Shown here: piece by piece, positions 22,395-35,015 of the stretch
How positions within the stretch are numbered: the first letter of the stretch is position 1
How the letters are laid out: the number at the start of each line of letters is the position of its first letter
Source of the DNA: Gammaproteobacteria bacterium
Lineage (GTDB): Bacteria > Pseudomonadota > Gammaproteobacteria > Pseudomonadales > Pseudohongiellaceae
DNA length: 64,000 nucleotides
Reading direction: 5' to 3'
NCBI GenBank assembly: GCA_019654215.1
Contig: BPDI01000014.1
Location: 1 to 64,000, forward strand
Notes under the pieces: model-generated
Databases searched by the model: none
What the model was told of the DNA's origin: nothing
Seen by the model: only the letters and a program-made list of their open reading frames with translations
Position numbers and translations under genes: made by a program

Positions 22395-23939
22395 CTACCA
22401 AGTTTGGGTTGACTTAAACTTTTCAATTGCAGATCGGAACTGCGACTCAATGTCATCATTGTAATCACCAGTTTCATTAATGTTGCTCAGCAAATCACCG
22501 TGCTCGCTGTTCATGTAAGACAGCAATGCGGCTTCAAAATCCAACACCTTGTTAAGTTCGATGTTCTCGAGAAAGCCTTCGTTTGCAGCAAACAATGAGA
22601 CAGCCATTTCTGCGATGGAAAGTGGCGAATACTGCTTCTGTTTCATTAGCTCTGTAACGCGCTGACCGTGTTCTAGTTGGGAACGAGTTGCGTCATCGAG
22701 ATCCGATGCAAATGCTGCGAAGGCCGCAAGCTCTCGATACTGAGCTAGGGCGATTCGAATACCACCACCAAGCTTCTTAATAATTTGAGTTTGGGCGGCA
22801 CCACCAACACGAGATACAGAAATACCTGGGTTCATCGCGGGACGAATACCGGAGTTAAACAGGTCTGTTTCCAGAAAGATCTGGCCATCGGTAATGGAAA
22901 TAACGTTAGTGGGGACGAATGCCGATACGTCACCAGCTTGGGTCTCAATGATTGGTAAGGCAGTTAAAGAGCCAGTCTGTCCTTTTACTTCCCCGTTGGT
23001 AAATTGCTCAACGTAGTTAGCACTCACTCTCGCGGCGCGCTCCAAAAGGCGAGAATGTAGATAAAATACATCACCAGGGTAAGCTTCTCGACCTGGTGGT
23101 CGGCGAAGCAATAATGAGATCTGGCGATAAGCCCAAGCCTGCTTAGTAAGGTCGTCATAAATGATCAAAGCATCTTGTCCTCTGTCACGATAGTACTCAC
23201 CCATGGAGCAACCGGAATAAGGAGCAATAAACTGCATGGAAGCCGGATCAGATGCAGATGCAGAAACCACAACGGTGTATTCCATGGCGCCGTGCTCTTC
23301 CAATTTCTGTACTACGTTAGAAATGGATGACGCTTTCTGGCCAACGGCAACGTAGACACACTTAACGCCTTTGCCTTTCTGGTTGATGATGGTGTCAATA
23401 GCTACCGCGGTCTTTCCTACCTCGCGGTCGCCAATAATCAATTCGCGCTGACCACGACCAATTGGTGTCATGGAATCGATTGATTTCAATCCTGTTTGTA
23501 CCGGCTGGGAAACCCCTTGACGAGCAATTACGCCAGGTGCCACTTTTTCGATTGGGTCAGTTTCTTTTGCTTCGATTGGGCCTTTGCCATCGATTGGTTT
23601 ACCAAGAGCATCTACTACTCGCCCTTCCAATTCTGGGCCAACCGGCACCTCCAAGATTCGGCCAGTACATTTACAAGTTTGACCTTCCTTTAATTCGAGG
23701 TAGTCACCGAGTACTACTGCGCCGACGGAATCTCTTTCCAGGTTCAAAGCCATTCCGTAAAGGCCGCCTTCGAACTCGATCATTTCACCGTACATTACGT
23801 CGGCTAGACCATGGATACGGATAATCCCATCCATCACGCTAACGATGGTGCCTTCGTTCTTTGCTTGCACAGAAACATCGAGATTGTCGATACGCTGTTT
23901 AATAATTTCACTGATTTCAGATGGATTCAGTTGTTGCAT
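22395..23939 (-). CDS. atpA: ATP synthase alpha subunit
   Basis: 514 aa; [63 protein letters not shown]. Confidence 0.98.
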   Translation of the reverse strand: MQQLNPSEISEIIKQRIDNLDVSVQAKNEGTIVSVMDGIIRIHGLADVMYGEMIEFEGGLYGMALNLERDSVGAVVLGDYLELKEGQTCKCTGRILEVPVGPELEGRVVDALGKPIDGKGPIEAKETDPIEKVAPGVIARQGVSQPVQTGLKSIDSMTPIGRGQRELIIGDREVGKTAVAIDTIINQKGKGVKCVYVAVGQKASSISNVVQKLEEHGAMEYTVVVSASASDPASMQFIAPYSGCSMGEYYRDRGQDALIIYDDLTKQAWAYRQISLLLRRPPGREAYPGDVFYLHSRLLERAARVSANYVEQFTNGEVKGQTGSLTALPIIETQAGDVSAFVPTNVISITDGQIFLETDLFNSGIRPAMNPGISVSRVGGAAQTQIIKKLGGGIRIALAQYRELAAFAAFASDLDDATRSQLEHGQRVTELMKQKQYSPLSIAEMAVSLFAANEGFLENIELNKVLDFEAALLSYMNSEHGDLLSNINETGDYNDDIESQFRSAIEKFKSTQTW

Positions 23940-23985
23940 CTTTAATTTCCTTTCTCCTTATGGTTCAGGGTTTTTCCTAAACCGA

Positions 23986-24522
23986 TTAGGAATTCATTGA
24001 TTCAGCTAATTTGGTTAGCTTCCCGCGTACAGAGCTATCGATAACTGTATCGCCGGCTCTAATAACCGCACCGCCTAATAATGATTGGTCTACTTTTGTT
24101 GCCAATTTAATTTCGCGCTCTAGCCGTAACTTAAGTGACTCCGCCAACTTTTGTGTAATGTCTGGACTGATTTCAAAAGCTGTCGTAATTTCAACGTCGA
24201 CTGACTTTTCTTGATTGGCTTTTAATATTTCATAAAGCCCGGAAACATCAGACAACAAAACCAAACGTTTGTTGTCCGCCAACAAGCGAATAAAGTTTTG
24301 TCCTTTGTCATTTAACTTATCATCACACACGGCAATAAAAGCGTTTGCTATTTGTTCCGCAGAAAGAGAAGGGTCTCTTAATACTGAGCCAACAGAGTCC
24401 TGATCTGAAACTGCAGCAGTTAATGCCAACATCTTGGACCATTGATCCAGGGCACTGTCTTGCTTAGCTACTTCGAAAGCAGCTTTTGCATAAGGTCTTG
24501 CTAGTGTGGTTGTCTCAGCCAT
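23986..24522 (-). CDS. atpH: ATP synthase delta subunit
   Basis: 178 aa; TLARPYAKAAFEVAK, DQSLLGGAVIRAGDTVIDSSVRGKL. Confidence 0.95.
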   Translation of the reverse strand: MAETTTLARPYAKAAFEVAKQDSALDQWSKMLALTAAVSDQDSVGSVLRDPSLSAEQIANAFIAVCDDKLNDKGQNFIRLLADNKRLVLLSDVSGLYEILKANQEKSVDVEITTAFEISPDITQKLAESLKLRLEREIKLATKVDQSLLGGAVIRAGDTVIDSSVRGKLTKLAESMNS

Positions 24523-24534
24523 AAGGATTGTGTT

Positions 24535-25005
24535 TTATAGTTCGGAAGCGAGTTTGTTTAGCATCTCTTCGTTTGCTGCTTGATCGACGGAGCCTTCTAG
24601 AATTTTTTCAGCTCCAGCGATTGCGATAGCAGAAACCTGAGCACGCAGCGCTTCCTTTGCTCGGTTAACTTCTTGTTCTATTTCAGCATTGGCGCCGACA
24701 ATGATGCGTTGGCCTTCTTCTCGAGCTTGCTCTTTCGCTTCATCAACAATTTGTGCTGCTCGCTTATTAGCCTGATCAATAATCGCTGCAGCTTCTGCTT
24801 TCGCTTCTTTTAACTGCTCGTTAGATTTCACCTGTGCTATTTCTAAATCTTTTTCAGCACGGGCAGCGGCTTCAAGACCGTCGGCAATTTTCTTTTTGCG
24901 CTCTTCCAATATTGCTACGAACAGCGGCCAGACGTACTTGCTGCAAAACCACAGAAAGAACGCCATTGCAATCATTTGGCCTAAAAAGGTTGCATTAATA
25001 TTCAC
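24535..25005 (-). CDS. atpF: ATP synthase b subunit
   Basis: 156 aa; [44 protein letters not shown]. Confidence 0.96.
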   Translation of the reverse strand: MNINATFLGQMIAMAFFLWFCSKYVWPLFVAILEERKKKIADGLEAAARAEKDLEIAQVKSNEQLKEAKAEAAAIIDQANKRAAQIVDEAKEQAREEGQRIIVGANAEIEQEVNRAKEALRAQVSAIAIAGAEKILEGSVDQAANEEMLNKLASEL

Positions 25006-25031
25006 GGTTTTATCTCCCGCTTATTCGCTTT

Positions 25032-25313
<282 letters not shown>

Positions 25314-25330
25314 TCAGAGTGTTTTACAAA

Positions 25331-26188
<858 letters not shown>

Positions 26189-26236
26189 TTAAGTGACTCT
26201 GACTCTCTTTATAAACTGATCGGTATATAACCGATT

Positions 26237-26629
26237 TCATGTTTTATTGCTGGTCGGACTGTAACTAATCAGTCCAGACATCATCACACCAACAAAGTGG
26301 GCCGTGATAAACCCAAGTATCAATGCGAGCTCGCTCAAATTAGTAATCAAGGTAAAGCTTAGTGCAAAAAGCACAATGGTGATTCCTATCTTGCCGAGCT
26401 GCCCTCGTATAAAACTCTTAACAACTTTGTCCGCGTTTCTGGCACCTTGATACTTAAAGGCTTGTAATGCGAAATAGCTGTTTGGCAAAGCACTTATTAA
26501 TCCGCCCAGCAATACTGAGTACGCGTTAACGTTGCCTAAAAACAACAGAGAGACTGCGGCAATAAAGACTGTCGCAGCGAGTTGCGCGACGATTACTTTA
26601 TAAACTGGAGGGGGTCTTAAATTGGTCAC
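26237..26629 (-). CDS. atpI: ATP synthase subunit I (AtpI)
   Basis: 130 aa, 4 TM, first gene of the atp operon; GGLISALPNSYFALQAFKYQGA. Confidence 0.82.
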   Translation of the reverse strand: MTNLRPPPVYKVIVAQLAATVFIAAVSLLFLGNVNAYSVLLGGLISALPNSYFALQAFKYQGARNADKVVKSFIRGQLGKIGITIVLFALSFTLITNLSELALILGFITAHFVGVMMSGLISYSPTSNKT

Positions 26630-26837
26630 GAAGATTGCTTTCTAGATTAGCTTTTCGTTAGAGCTCAGATCCCCAATAAACACCCGTTACAAACACCTGT
26701 TGTTGTGGCGGTGATCACCAAAGCACGCGCATTATAGGGGCTTTGCAGGGCAGTATCAACTGCGCCCCATTATCAATTTCTGGCCTTTCCAGACCACCAA
26801 ATTTATTTTAAAAAATAGAGCCAACTGAGGGAAAAAA

Positions 26838-27750
26838 TTAGATGATATGGGAAAGAATGCCATCTAATTCATCTAGGCTATTGTATTTGACGACTAGCCG
26901 TCCTTTACCCTTCACCGTATGCTGAATCATGGCTTTAGCACCCAGTTTTTCTGCCAGGCTTTCTTCGAGGTTTTTGATGTCTGGGTCAGAAAGCTCGAGC
27001 GGGTCTGCGGGACCCGCTGTCAGCTAGCAGTCGCCGGACTAAAGATTCAGTTTGGCGAACGGAGAGTCCGCGGCCAACGACAGTACGAGCAGCCTCCGAT
27101 TGTTGTTCATCTGATAATGACAGCAAGGCTCGAGCATGTCCCATTTCAAGATCGCCATTTTCCAGCATTGTTCGCACATCTATACGGAGACCAATCAGCC
27201 GAATGAGATTTGTTATGGTGGTACGGGATTTTCCAACAGCGTCCGCCACTTCTTGTTGGGTGAGTTCGAACTCATCCTGCAATCGCTTTAGTGCCATGGC
27301 TTCTTCAATGGGATTGAGATTTTCCCGCTGGATATTCTCAATCAAGGACATGGCGATGGCTGCCTCGTCGCCAACCCGCTTGATTATGGCTGGAATCGTA
27401 TCCAGACCTGCAATCTGGCTAGCTCGCCAGCGCCGCTCACCGGCAATTATTTCGTATTTTTCGGAGGATGTCGGGCGAATGACAATAGGTTGCATAACAC
27501 CCTGCTTCTTGATGGATGCGGCCAGCTCTTCCAGAGCCTCTTCATGCATGTCAGTTCGGGGCTGATATTTACCCCTTTGAATCAGGTCGATGGGGATATT
27601 CTTTAGGTCACCATCTTTATCTTCAGTTGGCTGCCCAGCGTCAGGTTGTTGCAGCTGGGTCGGTTTGCCCAGCAAACTGGCCATGGTTTGGGTGCTACCA
27701 GTGGATAAAAGCGCATCTAGGCCTTTGCCTAGTTTCTTCTTATCGTTCAT
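26838..27750 (-). CDS. parB: Chromosome partitioning protein ParB, apparent frameshift near 27000
   Basis: KKLGKGLDALLS, IPIDLIQRGKYQPR, ELAASIKKQGVMQPIVIRP, EIIAGERRWRAS; C-terminal frame ELSDPDIKNLEESLAEKLGAKAMIQHTVKGKGRLVVKYNSLDELDGILSHII*. Confidence 0.95.
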
Positions 27751-27802
27751 TTTTCACCTGAGCTCATGGGCGGCGAGACTCCTGTTGTGCCGGAAATCGG
27801 TA

Positions 27803-28588
27803 TCAACCAGACACACCTGCTGCAGCTTCATCATGGCGTCTAAGCAGTTCACCTGCTAACGCCAGATATGCTATCGCTCCCCGTGATTGTTTATCATATT
27901 TAATCACTGGTTTCCCATAACTCGGAGCTTCGGCAAGACGAACATTGCGTGGTACTACAGTTCTATAAACGGCATCGCCAAAGTAATTAAAAAGCTGACC
28001 ATTTACTTCACTCGTAAGCTTGCTTCGGGGGTCATACATGGTACGCAATATACCCTCAATCTTAAGGCTAGGATTTAAGCGATCGCGAATTGCGCTAATC
28101 GTATCCATTAACGCGGAAAGGCCTTCAAGGGCGTAATATTCACACTGCATGGGGATTACTACACCATCGGCAGCCACCAAGGCATTAATAGTTAGCATGT
28201 TTAACGAGGGTGGACAATCTATGACAATAAAATCGTAATTCGATCGAACAACATCGACTATGGATCGTAAACGGGCTTCGCGATCATCACCGGCCATGAG
28301 CTCAACTTCGGAAGCGACTAAATCACCATTGGCTGGTAAGAGATCGTATCCGGCTTCCGGCCTTAGTAAAACCTCTTCGATGCTTTCATTTTTAGAAAGC
28401 AGATCATAAATAGAAAGGCTCAAGCTTGCTTTGTCGATCCCGGAACCGGTGGTCGCGTTGCCTTGGGGATCTAAATCAATAAGGAGTACATTTTTTCGCG
28501 TGACAGTTAACGAAGCCGCAAGATTTACAGAGGTGGTTGTTTTTCCTACTCCGCCTTTTTGATTGGCAATTGCTAATACTTTGCCCAC
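27803..28588 (-). CDS. parA: Chromosome partitioning ATPase ParA/Soj
   Basis: 261 aa; IANQKGGVGKTTTSVNLAASL, LLIDLDPQGNATTGSGI. Confidence 0.96.
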   Translation of the reverse strand: MGKVLAIANQKGGVGKTTTSVNLAASLTVTRKNVLLIDLDPQGNATTGSGIDKASLSLSIYDLLSKNESIEEVLLRPEAGYDLLPANGDLVASEVELMAGDDREARLRSIVDVVRSNYDFIVIDCPPSLNMLTINALVAADGVVIPMQCEYYALEGLSALMDTISAIRDRLNPSLKIEGILRTMYDPRSKLTSEVNGQLFNYFGDAVYRTVVPRNVRLAEAPSYGKPVIKYDKQSRGAIAYLALAGELLRRHDEAAAGVSG

Positions 28589-28682
28589 GGTGTTAATCCA
28601 CTATTTCACTTACCATGACTACTCAATGATTAACTCAGGTTAATCACACTTTAAACCTCTGTTTGGCCCGCCTTGCTTCGAA

Positions 28683-29312
28683 TCAATTCCGAATCACTTC
28701 GATTAGGTGGCGTTCAGAATCTGCGCCAGGCACCGAAAGTTTGACAATTTTCGTAACGATAAATTCCTCTGACAAGCGCTCGATCTCCTGGGCCGGAAAT
28801 CTCCCTTTCATGGCTAGGAGTTTACACTCTTGTGCGAGCAAATGCTTTGATTTGGTCACAATATCATTAAGAGTAGAGAATGCTCTGCAAATGACCATGT
28901 CAATTTGACTGGGGCATTGGTAGGCCTCAATTCTGCAATTCTCAACAGTAACGTTGTTCAAATTTAGTGCAGTTTTAACTTGAAACAAGAAGCGGGTTTT
29001 CTTTCCATTGCTATCAATTAAAATGAAATGCTGTTGTGGGTTAAAAATCGCTATAGGAATTCCGGGTAGCCCTGCACCTGACCCTAAATCAACTATTTGT
29101 TGACCGATTACATAAGGGAATATAGACAAGCTATCAAATAAATGACGGTTAACCATAGACTCTCTGTCTGAGTCGGCAACAAGATTGAATTTAGAGTTCC
29201 ATTTTTCCAGAAGACCCAGGTAAGTCAGTAATTGCTCTACTTGCATGGGTTGATGTGGAATGCCAATTTGTTCGAGACCATTAAGCAGCATTTGCTGGAT
29301 ATTGGAAGTCAA
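28683..29312 (-). CDS. rsmG: 16S rRNA (guanine527-N7)-methyltransferase
   Basis: 209 aa; KWNSKFNLVADSDRESMVNRHLFDSLS, VDLGSGAGLPGIPIAI. Confidence 0.94.
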   Translation of the reverse strand: MTSNIQQMLLNGLEQIGIPHQPMQVEQLLTYLGLLEKWNSKFNLVADSDRESMVNRHLFDSLSIFPYVIGQQIVDLGSGAGLPGIPIAIFNPQQHFILIDSNGKKTRFLFQVKTALNLNNVTVENCRIEAYQCPSQIDMVICRAFSTLNDIVTKSKHLLAQECKLLAMKGRFPAQEIERLSEEFIVTKIVKLSVPGADSERHLIEVIRN

Positions 29313-29338
29313 TGTCTTAGCTCTTTTGCTGAGTATTC

Positions 29339-31244
29339 TTAACTGGCTTTTCTGGCTATCGGTTGGTGTTTCTTAAGATAGATAAACAACAAAGAAATGG
29401 CTGCCGGTGTCATCCTGGAATACGCGATGCTCTACCAATGTTTTCGGGTTTAACGGCAATCAGTTTTTGTTTCAATTCGTTCGATAGTCCCTGCATTTGT
29501 TCATAGTCGAAATCCTCTGGAAGTGCCGTGTTTTCTTGCCTCTTTAGTCTTTCTATTTCGTCCGCCTGACGATCGATATAGCCTTGATACTTAATTTGAA
29601 TTTCTACTTGTTGTTGCGCCTGATCCATAGCGGAATTGAATGGGCATTGCTCCAATGTACCAATCGTGGCTTCCACTAACGCTTTATATTGAACACCAGG
29701 CCTAGCTAAAAGATCGGCCAGGCTGTATTCACGGGAAATCGGATTTTCGACCCGTCGATTTACCTGGGCGGCAATAGCGGTGTTTGGTTGTACCCAGTGG
29801 TTACGCAATCGATTCAGTTCTAATTCAATACGTTCTTGTTTTTCATTGAGTAGTTGCAGACGTTTTTCGCTGACAATACCTAATTGATAACCAATTTCGG
29901 TTAAACGCAAATCAGCATTGTCTTCTCTTAGGGTGAGCCGATACTCAGCTCGCGAGGTAAACATACGATAGGGTTCATTTGTTCCTAATGCAATTAAGTC
30001 ATCAACTAATACACCAATGTATGCTTGGTCACGACGTGGGCACCAGGCTTCTTGTTCACGCACGGCAAGTGCTGCATTAAGACCAGCTAGTAATCCTTGG
30101 GCAGCAGCTTCTTCATATCCAGTAGTGCCATTAATTTGTCCGGCAAAATAGAGACCATTTACATGCTTGGTTTCTAATGAATACTTTAGATCGCGCGGAT
30201 CGAAGAAATCGTACTCTATGGCATAACCTGGTCTAGTGATGTGGGCATTTTCAAAGCCGCGGATATGGCTAACCATCTTGGCTTGTATATCGTATGGCAA
30301 GCTCGTTGAAATTCCATTGGGGTACAACTCATTTGTTTCTAAACCTTCCGGCTCGACAAAAATTTGGTGCGAAGGTTTAGTGGCGAAGCGCATCACTTTA
30401 TCTTCGATAGATGGACAATAGCGCGGTCCTGTTCCTTCGATGATTCCAGCATACATTGGCGACCTATCTAAACCACTGCGTATCACTTCATGACAAGCTT
30501 CATTTGTTGCAGTGATATAACAGCTAATTTGCCTCGGATGATCTTCTGCGATCCCAAGAAAGACATAACAGGTAACGGATCATCTCCTTCCTGAATTTGC
30601 ATTACGCTGAAATCAACTGTCCTCGCATCGATACGTGGCGGTGTTCCTGTCTTTAAGCGATCGACTCGAAATGGCAATTCACGTAAGCGGTCGGCCAGCG
30701 CTATTGAAGGCGGATCCCCTGCTCGTCCTCCTGAGGTGTTCTGCATACCAATATGAATTTTTCCGCCCAGAAACGTCCCTGTCGTGAGCACAACCTTTTG
30801 CGCTTTTATTTCCAGGCCCATCTGAGTTCTAACACCGCGCACCGAACCACCTTCAATTAGTAAATCATCAACCGCTTGCTGGAACAGTGTTAAGTTTTCT
30901 TGATGCTCCAAAATCTTTCTGATGGCTGCTTTGTATAGAACACGATCAGCTTGCGCACGGGTTGCTCGCACCGCTGGCCCTTTACTAGCATTAAGAACTC
31001 GAAATTGAATACCGGCATGATCGATAGCTTCCGCCATCGCTCCCCCCAAAGCATCAATTTCTTTTACCAAATGACTTTTACCAATGCCGCCAATGGCTGG
31101 GTTACATGACATTTGACCAAGGGTTTCGATGCTGTGGGTGACAAGTAAGGTATTAACGCCTTGTCGCGCAGAAGCAAGTGCAGCTTCAGTACCGGCATGG
31201 CCGCCACCAACAACTATCACGTCATATTGGGTTTGTTGTTGCAT
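29339..31244 (-). CDS. mnmG: tRNA uridine 5-carboxymethylaminomethyl modification enzyme MnmG/GidA, apparent frameshifts near 30545 and 29415
   Basis: ORF pair 30483-31244 ([21 protein letters not shown]) and 29410-30486 ([40 protein letters not shown]); C-terminal frame MTPAAIS...[12 protein letters not shown]. Confidence 0.96.
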
Positions 31245-31339
31245 TTGGACTTAACTGAGCTCGCTTTTCCGGAGGATGAGCAGTATATAGAGATCCCGCG
31301 AAATGTGAATTATCTACATATATAAAACATTTAATAATT

Positions 31340-31357
31340 TATATATATATATATATA
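31340..31357. repeat. (TA)9 dinucleotide tract in the mnmE-mnmG intergenic region
   Basis: 18 nt of perfect TA repeat inside an AT-rich 367-bp gap. Confidence 0.95.
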
Positions 31358-31611
31358 GTATTAATGTTGTTGTTATAGGGGTCGTGGATTTCTGTTGATA
31401 AGCCATTTTTTTCCCATATATTCAATAAGCTATAAGAATATAACTCAGTTATAAACCTCTGATTAGGGTGCTTGTAAGGGGTGGGAGAACTGTTGACAAA
31501 AACAGTGTCTTATTCAGATAAATCCATCTAGCGGGTCTTATCCCCTTACTATCCAATAACTAATCCTCAAGTAAGCGCTTGGTTGTCAACATGATGTCCA
31601 ACTAAATACTT

Positions 31612-33012
31612 CTATTTACCGACGCAGAAGCTGGAAAAAATCTCCCCCAATAAATCATCGCTGGTGAATTCGCCGGTTATGGAACCCAGGGCCTTTTGGG
31701 CAAGCCTTAGATCTTCGGCAATAATTTCTATATGTGAGTGCTTACTTAGGTTCGATAATGCGGAATTAATGAACCCCTTGGCTGAATTTAATGCTTTGAG
31801 GTGCCGCTCTCTGGCTACAAAATCCCCACTTTCAGAGGGCAGATAGCCAATGATTTGCTTCAGGTGTTCGCGGAGAAGAGCTAAGCCATCGCCGCTTTTT
31901 GCTGACAGGGAAATTTGTGGATAGTCTTTGTTTTTAAGTGAAATCGAAGATCTGTAGGCCTCTAGCTCCCCCACCAAATCGATCTTATTCAAGATGAAAG
32001 TAAGATTAGTAATGCCATCGGAATTAAGCTTTAGCTCGCTGTGGAGCTCTTCCAAGAAAGATAACAAACCGTTTGCATCATGCTCTTGCTGGGCAGCATC
32101 GATGACGAGCAAAATCTGGTCTGCCTGCTCAATTGCTTTTTGCGCCCGCTTTATTCCTTCCTGCTCCACTAAATCTTCACTGCTTCGGAGTCCGGCCGTA
32201 TCGAATATATGAATTGGCATTCCGTCCAGGACAATCTCTATTTTCAAAACATCTCTCGTTGTGCCAGGAATGTCGGTGACAATAGCGCTGTTTTCGCCAG
32301 CCAGCGCGTTGAGCAAACTGGATTTACCTGCATTGGGCTTGCCGGCAATAACTACATTCATTCCTTCTTTAAGGATTAGACCTTGTTGTGCTTGTTCAAA
32401 AACCTTGTCGAGTTCTATCAACGTATCTTCGATCGCCGCAACAACACCAGTGTCAGAAATCACATCGATATCTTCGTCAGAGAAATCGATAGCAGCTTCA
32501 ACATTAACCCTGGTTGTTGTTAACTGTTCTTGCATCAGATCAACCCGTTTTGAAAATTCACCTTGAAGTGTCCGCATTGCAGAACGAGCCGCTTGTTTCG
32601 ATCCGGCATCAATTAAGTCAGCGATGGCTTCGGCTTGAACTAAATCGATCTTGCCATTTAGGAATGCTCGTTCTGAAAATTCACCTGGATTAGCTTCGCG
32701 AACACCAAATGATAGAACCTGCTCCATGATTTCATGAAGAATCTGGGCGCCCCCATGTCCCTGAAGTTCCAGAATGTCTTCCCCTGTAAAGGAATTGGGA
32801 GCGGCGAAAAAAATAGCAATGCCACTGTCGATCGTTGCACCTGATGCATTTAAAAAATTTGTACTGTGGGCCTGCCTGGGGGTTGGTTCGAAACCTAAAA
32901 TTTCAGCACTAATTTGCCTGGTTTTAGGACCGGAGATGCGCACGATGCCAATACCGCCGCGACCGGTTGCTGTCGCTATAGCACAAATTGTATCGGAAGT
33001 ATTAGGTGACAT
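31612..33012 (-). CDS. mnmE: tRNA modification GTPase MnmE/TrmE
   Basis: 466 aa; TICAIATATGRGGIGIVRISG, GKPNAGKSSLLNAL, DTAGLR, C-terminal FCVGK. Confidence 0.97.
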   Translation of the reverse strand: MSPNTSDTICAIATATGRGGIGIVRISGPKTRQISAEILGFEPTPRQAHSTNFLNASGATIDSGIAIFFAAPNSFTGEDILELQGHGGAQILHEIMEQVLSFGVREANPGEFSERAFLNGKIDLVQAEAIADLIDAGSKQAARSAMRTLQGEFSKRVDLMQEQLTTTRVNVEAAIDFSDEDIDVISDTGVVAAIEDTLIELDKVFEQAQQGLILKEGMNVVIAGKPNAGKSSLLNALAGENSAIVTDIPGTTRDVLKIEIVLDGMPIHIFDTAGLRSSEDLVEQEGIKRAQKAIEQADQILLVIDAAQQEHDANGLLSFLEELHSELKLNSDGITNLTFILNKIDLVGELEAYRSSISLKNKDYPQISLSAKSGDGLALLREHLKQIIGYLPSESGDFVARERHLKALNSAKGFINSALSNLSKHSHIEIIAEDLRLAQKALGSITGEFTSDDLLGEIFSSFCVGK

Positions 33013-33046
33013 GAGTGACCAGCCCGCTGTGGCTAGTTATTGAAGA

Positions 33047-34747
33047 CTAAAGGCCAACCCGTTTTCCAGCTTCGTAGGCTGCTTCAATTTTTCGAAAGGT
33101 ATACCACTGTTGCAATATGCCAAGCAGAGCATTGGTCCACCAGTAAAGAACAAGCCCAGCTGGGAACCAAAGAAAGAACACTGTCATCATGATCGGCATG
33201 ATTTGCATAACTCGAGCTTGCATAGGGTCAGGCGGAGCCGGACTCATTTTGGTTTGCAGAAACATGGTCGCACCCATTAACAAAGGAAGAACGAAGAAAG
33301 GGTCCCGCACCGATAAATCTGTGAGCCATCCAACAAAAGGAGCATGTCTTAATTCAACACTTTCCAATAACACCCAATACAGCGCGATGAAAACCGGCAT
33401 TTGCAACAGCAATGGCAAACAGCCACCAAGGGGGTTTATTTTCTCTTTTTTATAAAGATCCATCATTGCTTTTTGATGGCCCGCACGGTCGTCACCATAA
33501 CGTTCTTTAAGTTGCTGCATCTTGGGCGCTAAGCGCCGTAAACCAGCCATAGATTTATATTGAGTGTCAGAAAGTTTGAAGAAGAGCGCCCTCATAAGAA
33601 TAGTGAGCAGAATAATGGAGACCCCATAATTGCCCATGACTGAATCAATACTAGTTAACAAAAAATAAATTGGAGCTGCTAAAAAATATAGCAATCCATA
33701 ATCGATGGTTAAATCCAAATTAGGCGACATCTCTGCCAAAGCGTACTGATCCTTTGGCCCCGCATAAAATTGAATAGTGTGTTCACCGATAGTGCCGGGA
33801 CCAACAGCAAAGGCAGCGCTGGTGAATTCACCAAAATACTCATTGATGTCATTTTTGCGTGTGGTAAACCGATTCGGTGTGTCTGCATCTGGAATCCATG
33901 CAGAGAGGAAATAGTGTTGGCTAAACCCAATCCAGCCCCCACTCATTTCGGCAGTTTGGGCTGCTTCGTCAATGTCATCGAATTCGATTTTGATGTAAGC
34001 ATCATCATCTGAAGTAGTAACGAAACCTAGATAGGTTCGCATAAAACTACCAGAGCTACTGGGGTCGTCAAAGCCATCCCGTTTTATCTGACCGAAGGCA
34101 TTAGCCTGCCAATTATCAGTAGATTGGTTCTCTACAATAAAACTAACGTCGATTAAATAGCTATCCCGAGCAAAGGTGTAACGTTTAATTACTCGAACAC
34201 CAGGTCCTGTATCTTGTGCAATCAAATCTACGACTAAGGTATTTTCATTATCTGCCAATCGATAATTTGTAGCCGCAGTTCGATAGACTGCCCTGCCAGC
34301 ACTGTCGATTCCATTAGTACCGATAAGGCCACTCTGAGCCACATAGCTTCGATCTTGGCTCGATTCTAAAACCATAAAGGGGTCATCTGTCACATTTAAT
34401 TGCTTCAAGTACTGAGGCAATGCTAACTGAATAATATCGCCCCCGTTGAGATCGATATTTAATTCCAAAGTATCGGTTTCGATTTCTATTAAACGGGAAG
34501 TTGCAGCACTTGGGCTGGTAGATACAGTCGGCTGGGCTGGCTCATTAAGAACCGTACTTGATGCCGTAGTTGGAACTTCTGTTGGGACATCACTGACCGG
34601 TGCAGTAGGTGTTTCTGGAATTTGTAAGGAGGTGGATTGTTGGGAACCCCCACCCACCAATGGGGGATAGTCTTCCTGCCAGGCCAACAACATTAAATAG
34701 GTAATAACAGCTAGGGATGTGTATAAGAAAAATTTGGTGAGATCCAT
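33047..34747 (-). CDS. yidC: Membrane protein insertase YidC
   Basis: 566 aa; YGVSIILLTILMRALFFKLSDTQYKSMAGLRRLAPKMQQLKERYGDDR, GCLPLLLQMPVFIALYWVLLESVELRHAPF. Confidence 0.97.
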   Translation of the reverse strand: MDLTKFFLYTSLAVITYLMLLAWQEDYPPLVGGGSQQSTSLQIPETPTAPVSDVPTEVPTTASSTVLNEPAQPTVSTSPSAATSRLIEIETDTLELNIDLNGGDIIQLALPQYLKQLNVTDDPFMVLESSQDRSYVAQSGLIGTNGIDSAGRAVYRTAATNYRLADNENTLVVDLIAQDTGPGVRVIKRYTFARDSYLIDVSFIVENQSTDNWQANAFGQIKRDGFDDPSSSGSFMRTYLGFVTTSDDDAYIKIEFDDIDEAAQTAEMSGGWIGFSQHYFLSAWIPDADTPNRFTTRKNDINEYFGEFTSAAFAVGPGTIGEHTIQFYAGPKDQYALAEMSPNLDLTIDYGLLYFLAAPIYFLLTSIDSVMGNYGVSIILLTILMRALFFKLSDTQYKSMAGLRRLAPKMQQLKERYGDDRAGHQKAMMDLYKKEKINPLGGCLPLLLQMPVFIALYWVLLESVELRHAPFVGWLTDLSVRDPFFVLPLLMGATMFLQTKMSPAPPDPMQARVMQIMPIMMTVFFLWFPAGLVLYWWTNALLGILQQWYTFRKIEAAYEAGKRVGL

Positions 34748-34759
34748 GATGCAGAGTTC

Positions 34760-34999
34760 CTATAAAAGGCTCGTTACTTCTTCTGCTTCGGGAACTGGAT
34801 CGTATCCACCCTCATGCCAAGGATGGCAACTGCAAATTCGTTTCGCCCCCAACATAGACCCTTTTAAACTGCCATGTTGTTCTATGGCTTCTTTAGTGTA
34901 TTGGGAGCAAGTCGGATGGAATCGACATTGATTGCCGATAAGAAAACTCAAGGTCAGTTGATAAAGAGTAATTAACCGGATTAGTAGTGATTTGATCAT
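34760..34999 (-). CDS. yidD: Membrane protein insertion efficiency factor YidD
   Basis: 79 aa; CRFHPTCSQYTKEAIEQHGSLKGSMLGAKRICSCHPWHEGGYDPVP. Confidence 0.95.
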   Translation of the reverse strand: MIKSLLIRLITLYQLTLSFLIGNQCRFHPTCSQYTKEAIEQHGSLKGSMLGAKRICSCHPWHEGGYDPVPEAEEVTSLL

Positions 35000-35015
35000 T
35001 GGTTTGGATTCCTGG

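Noticed and set aside
31340-31357. (TA)9 tract as part of a CRISPR or satellite array
   Set aside because: Simple dinucleotide run only; no spacers or longer repeat units.
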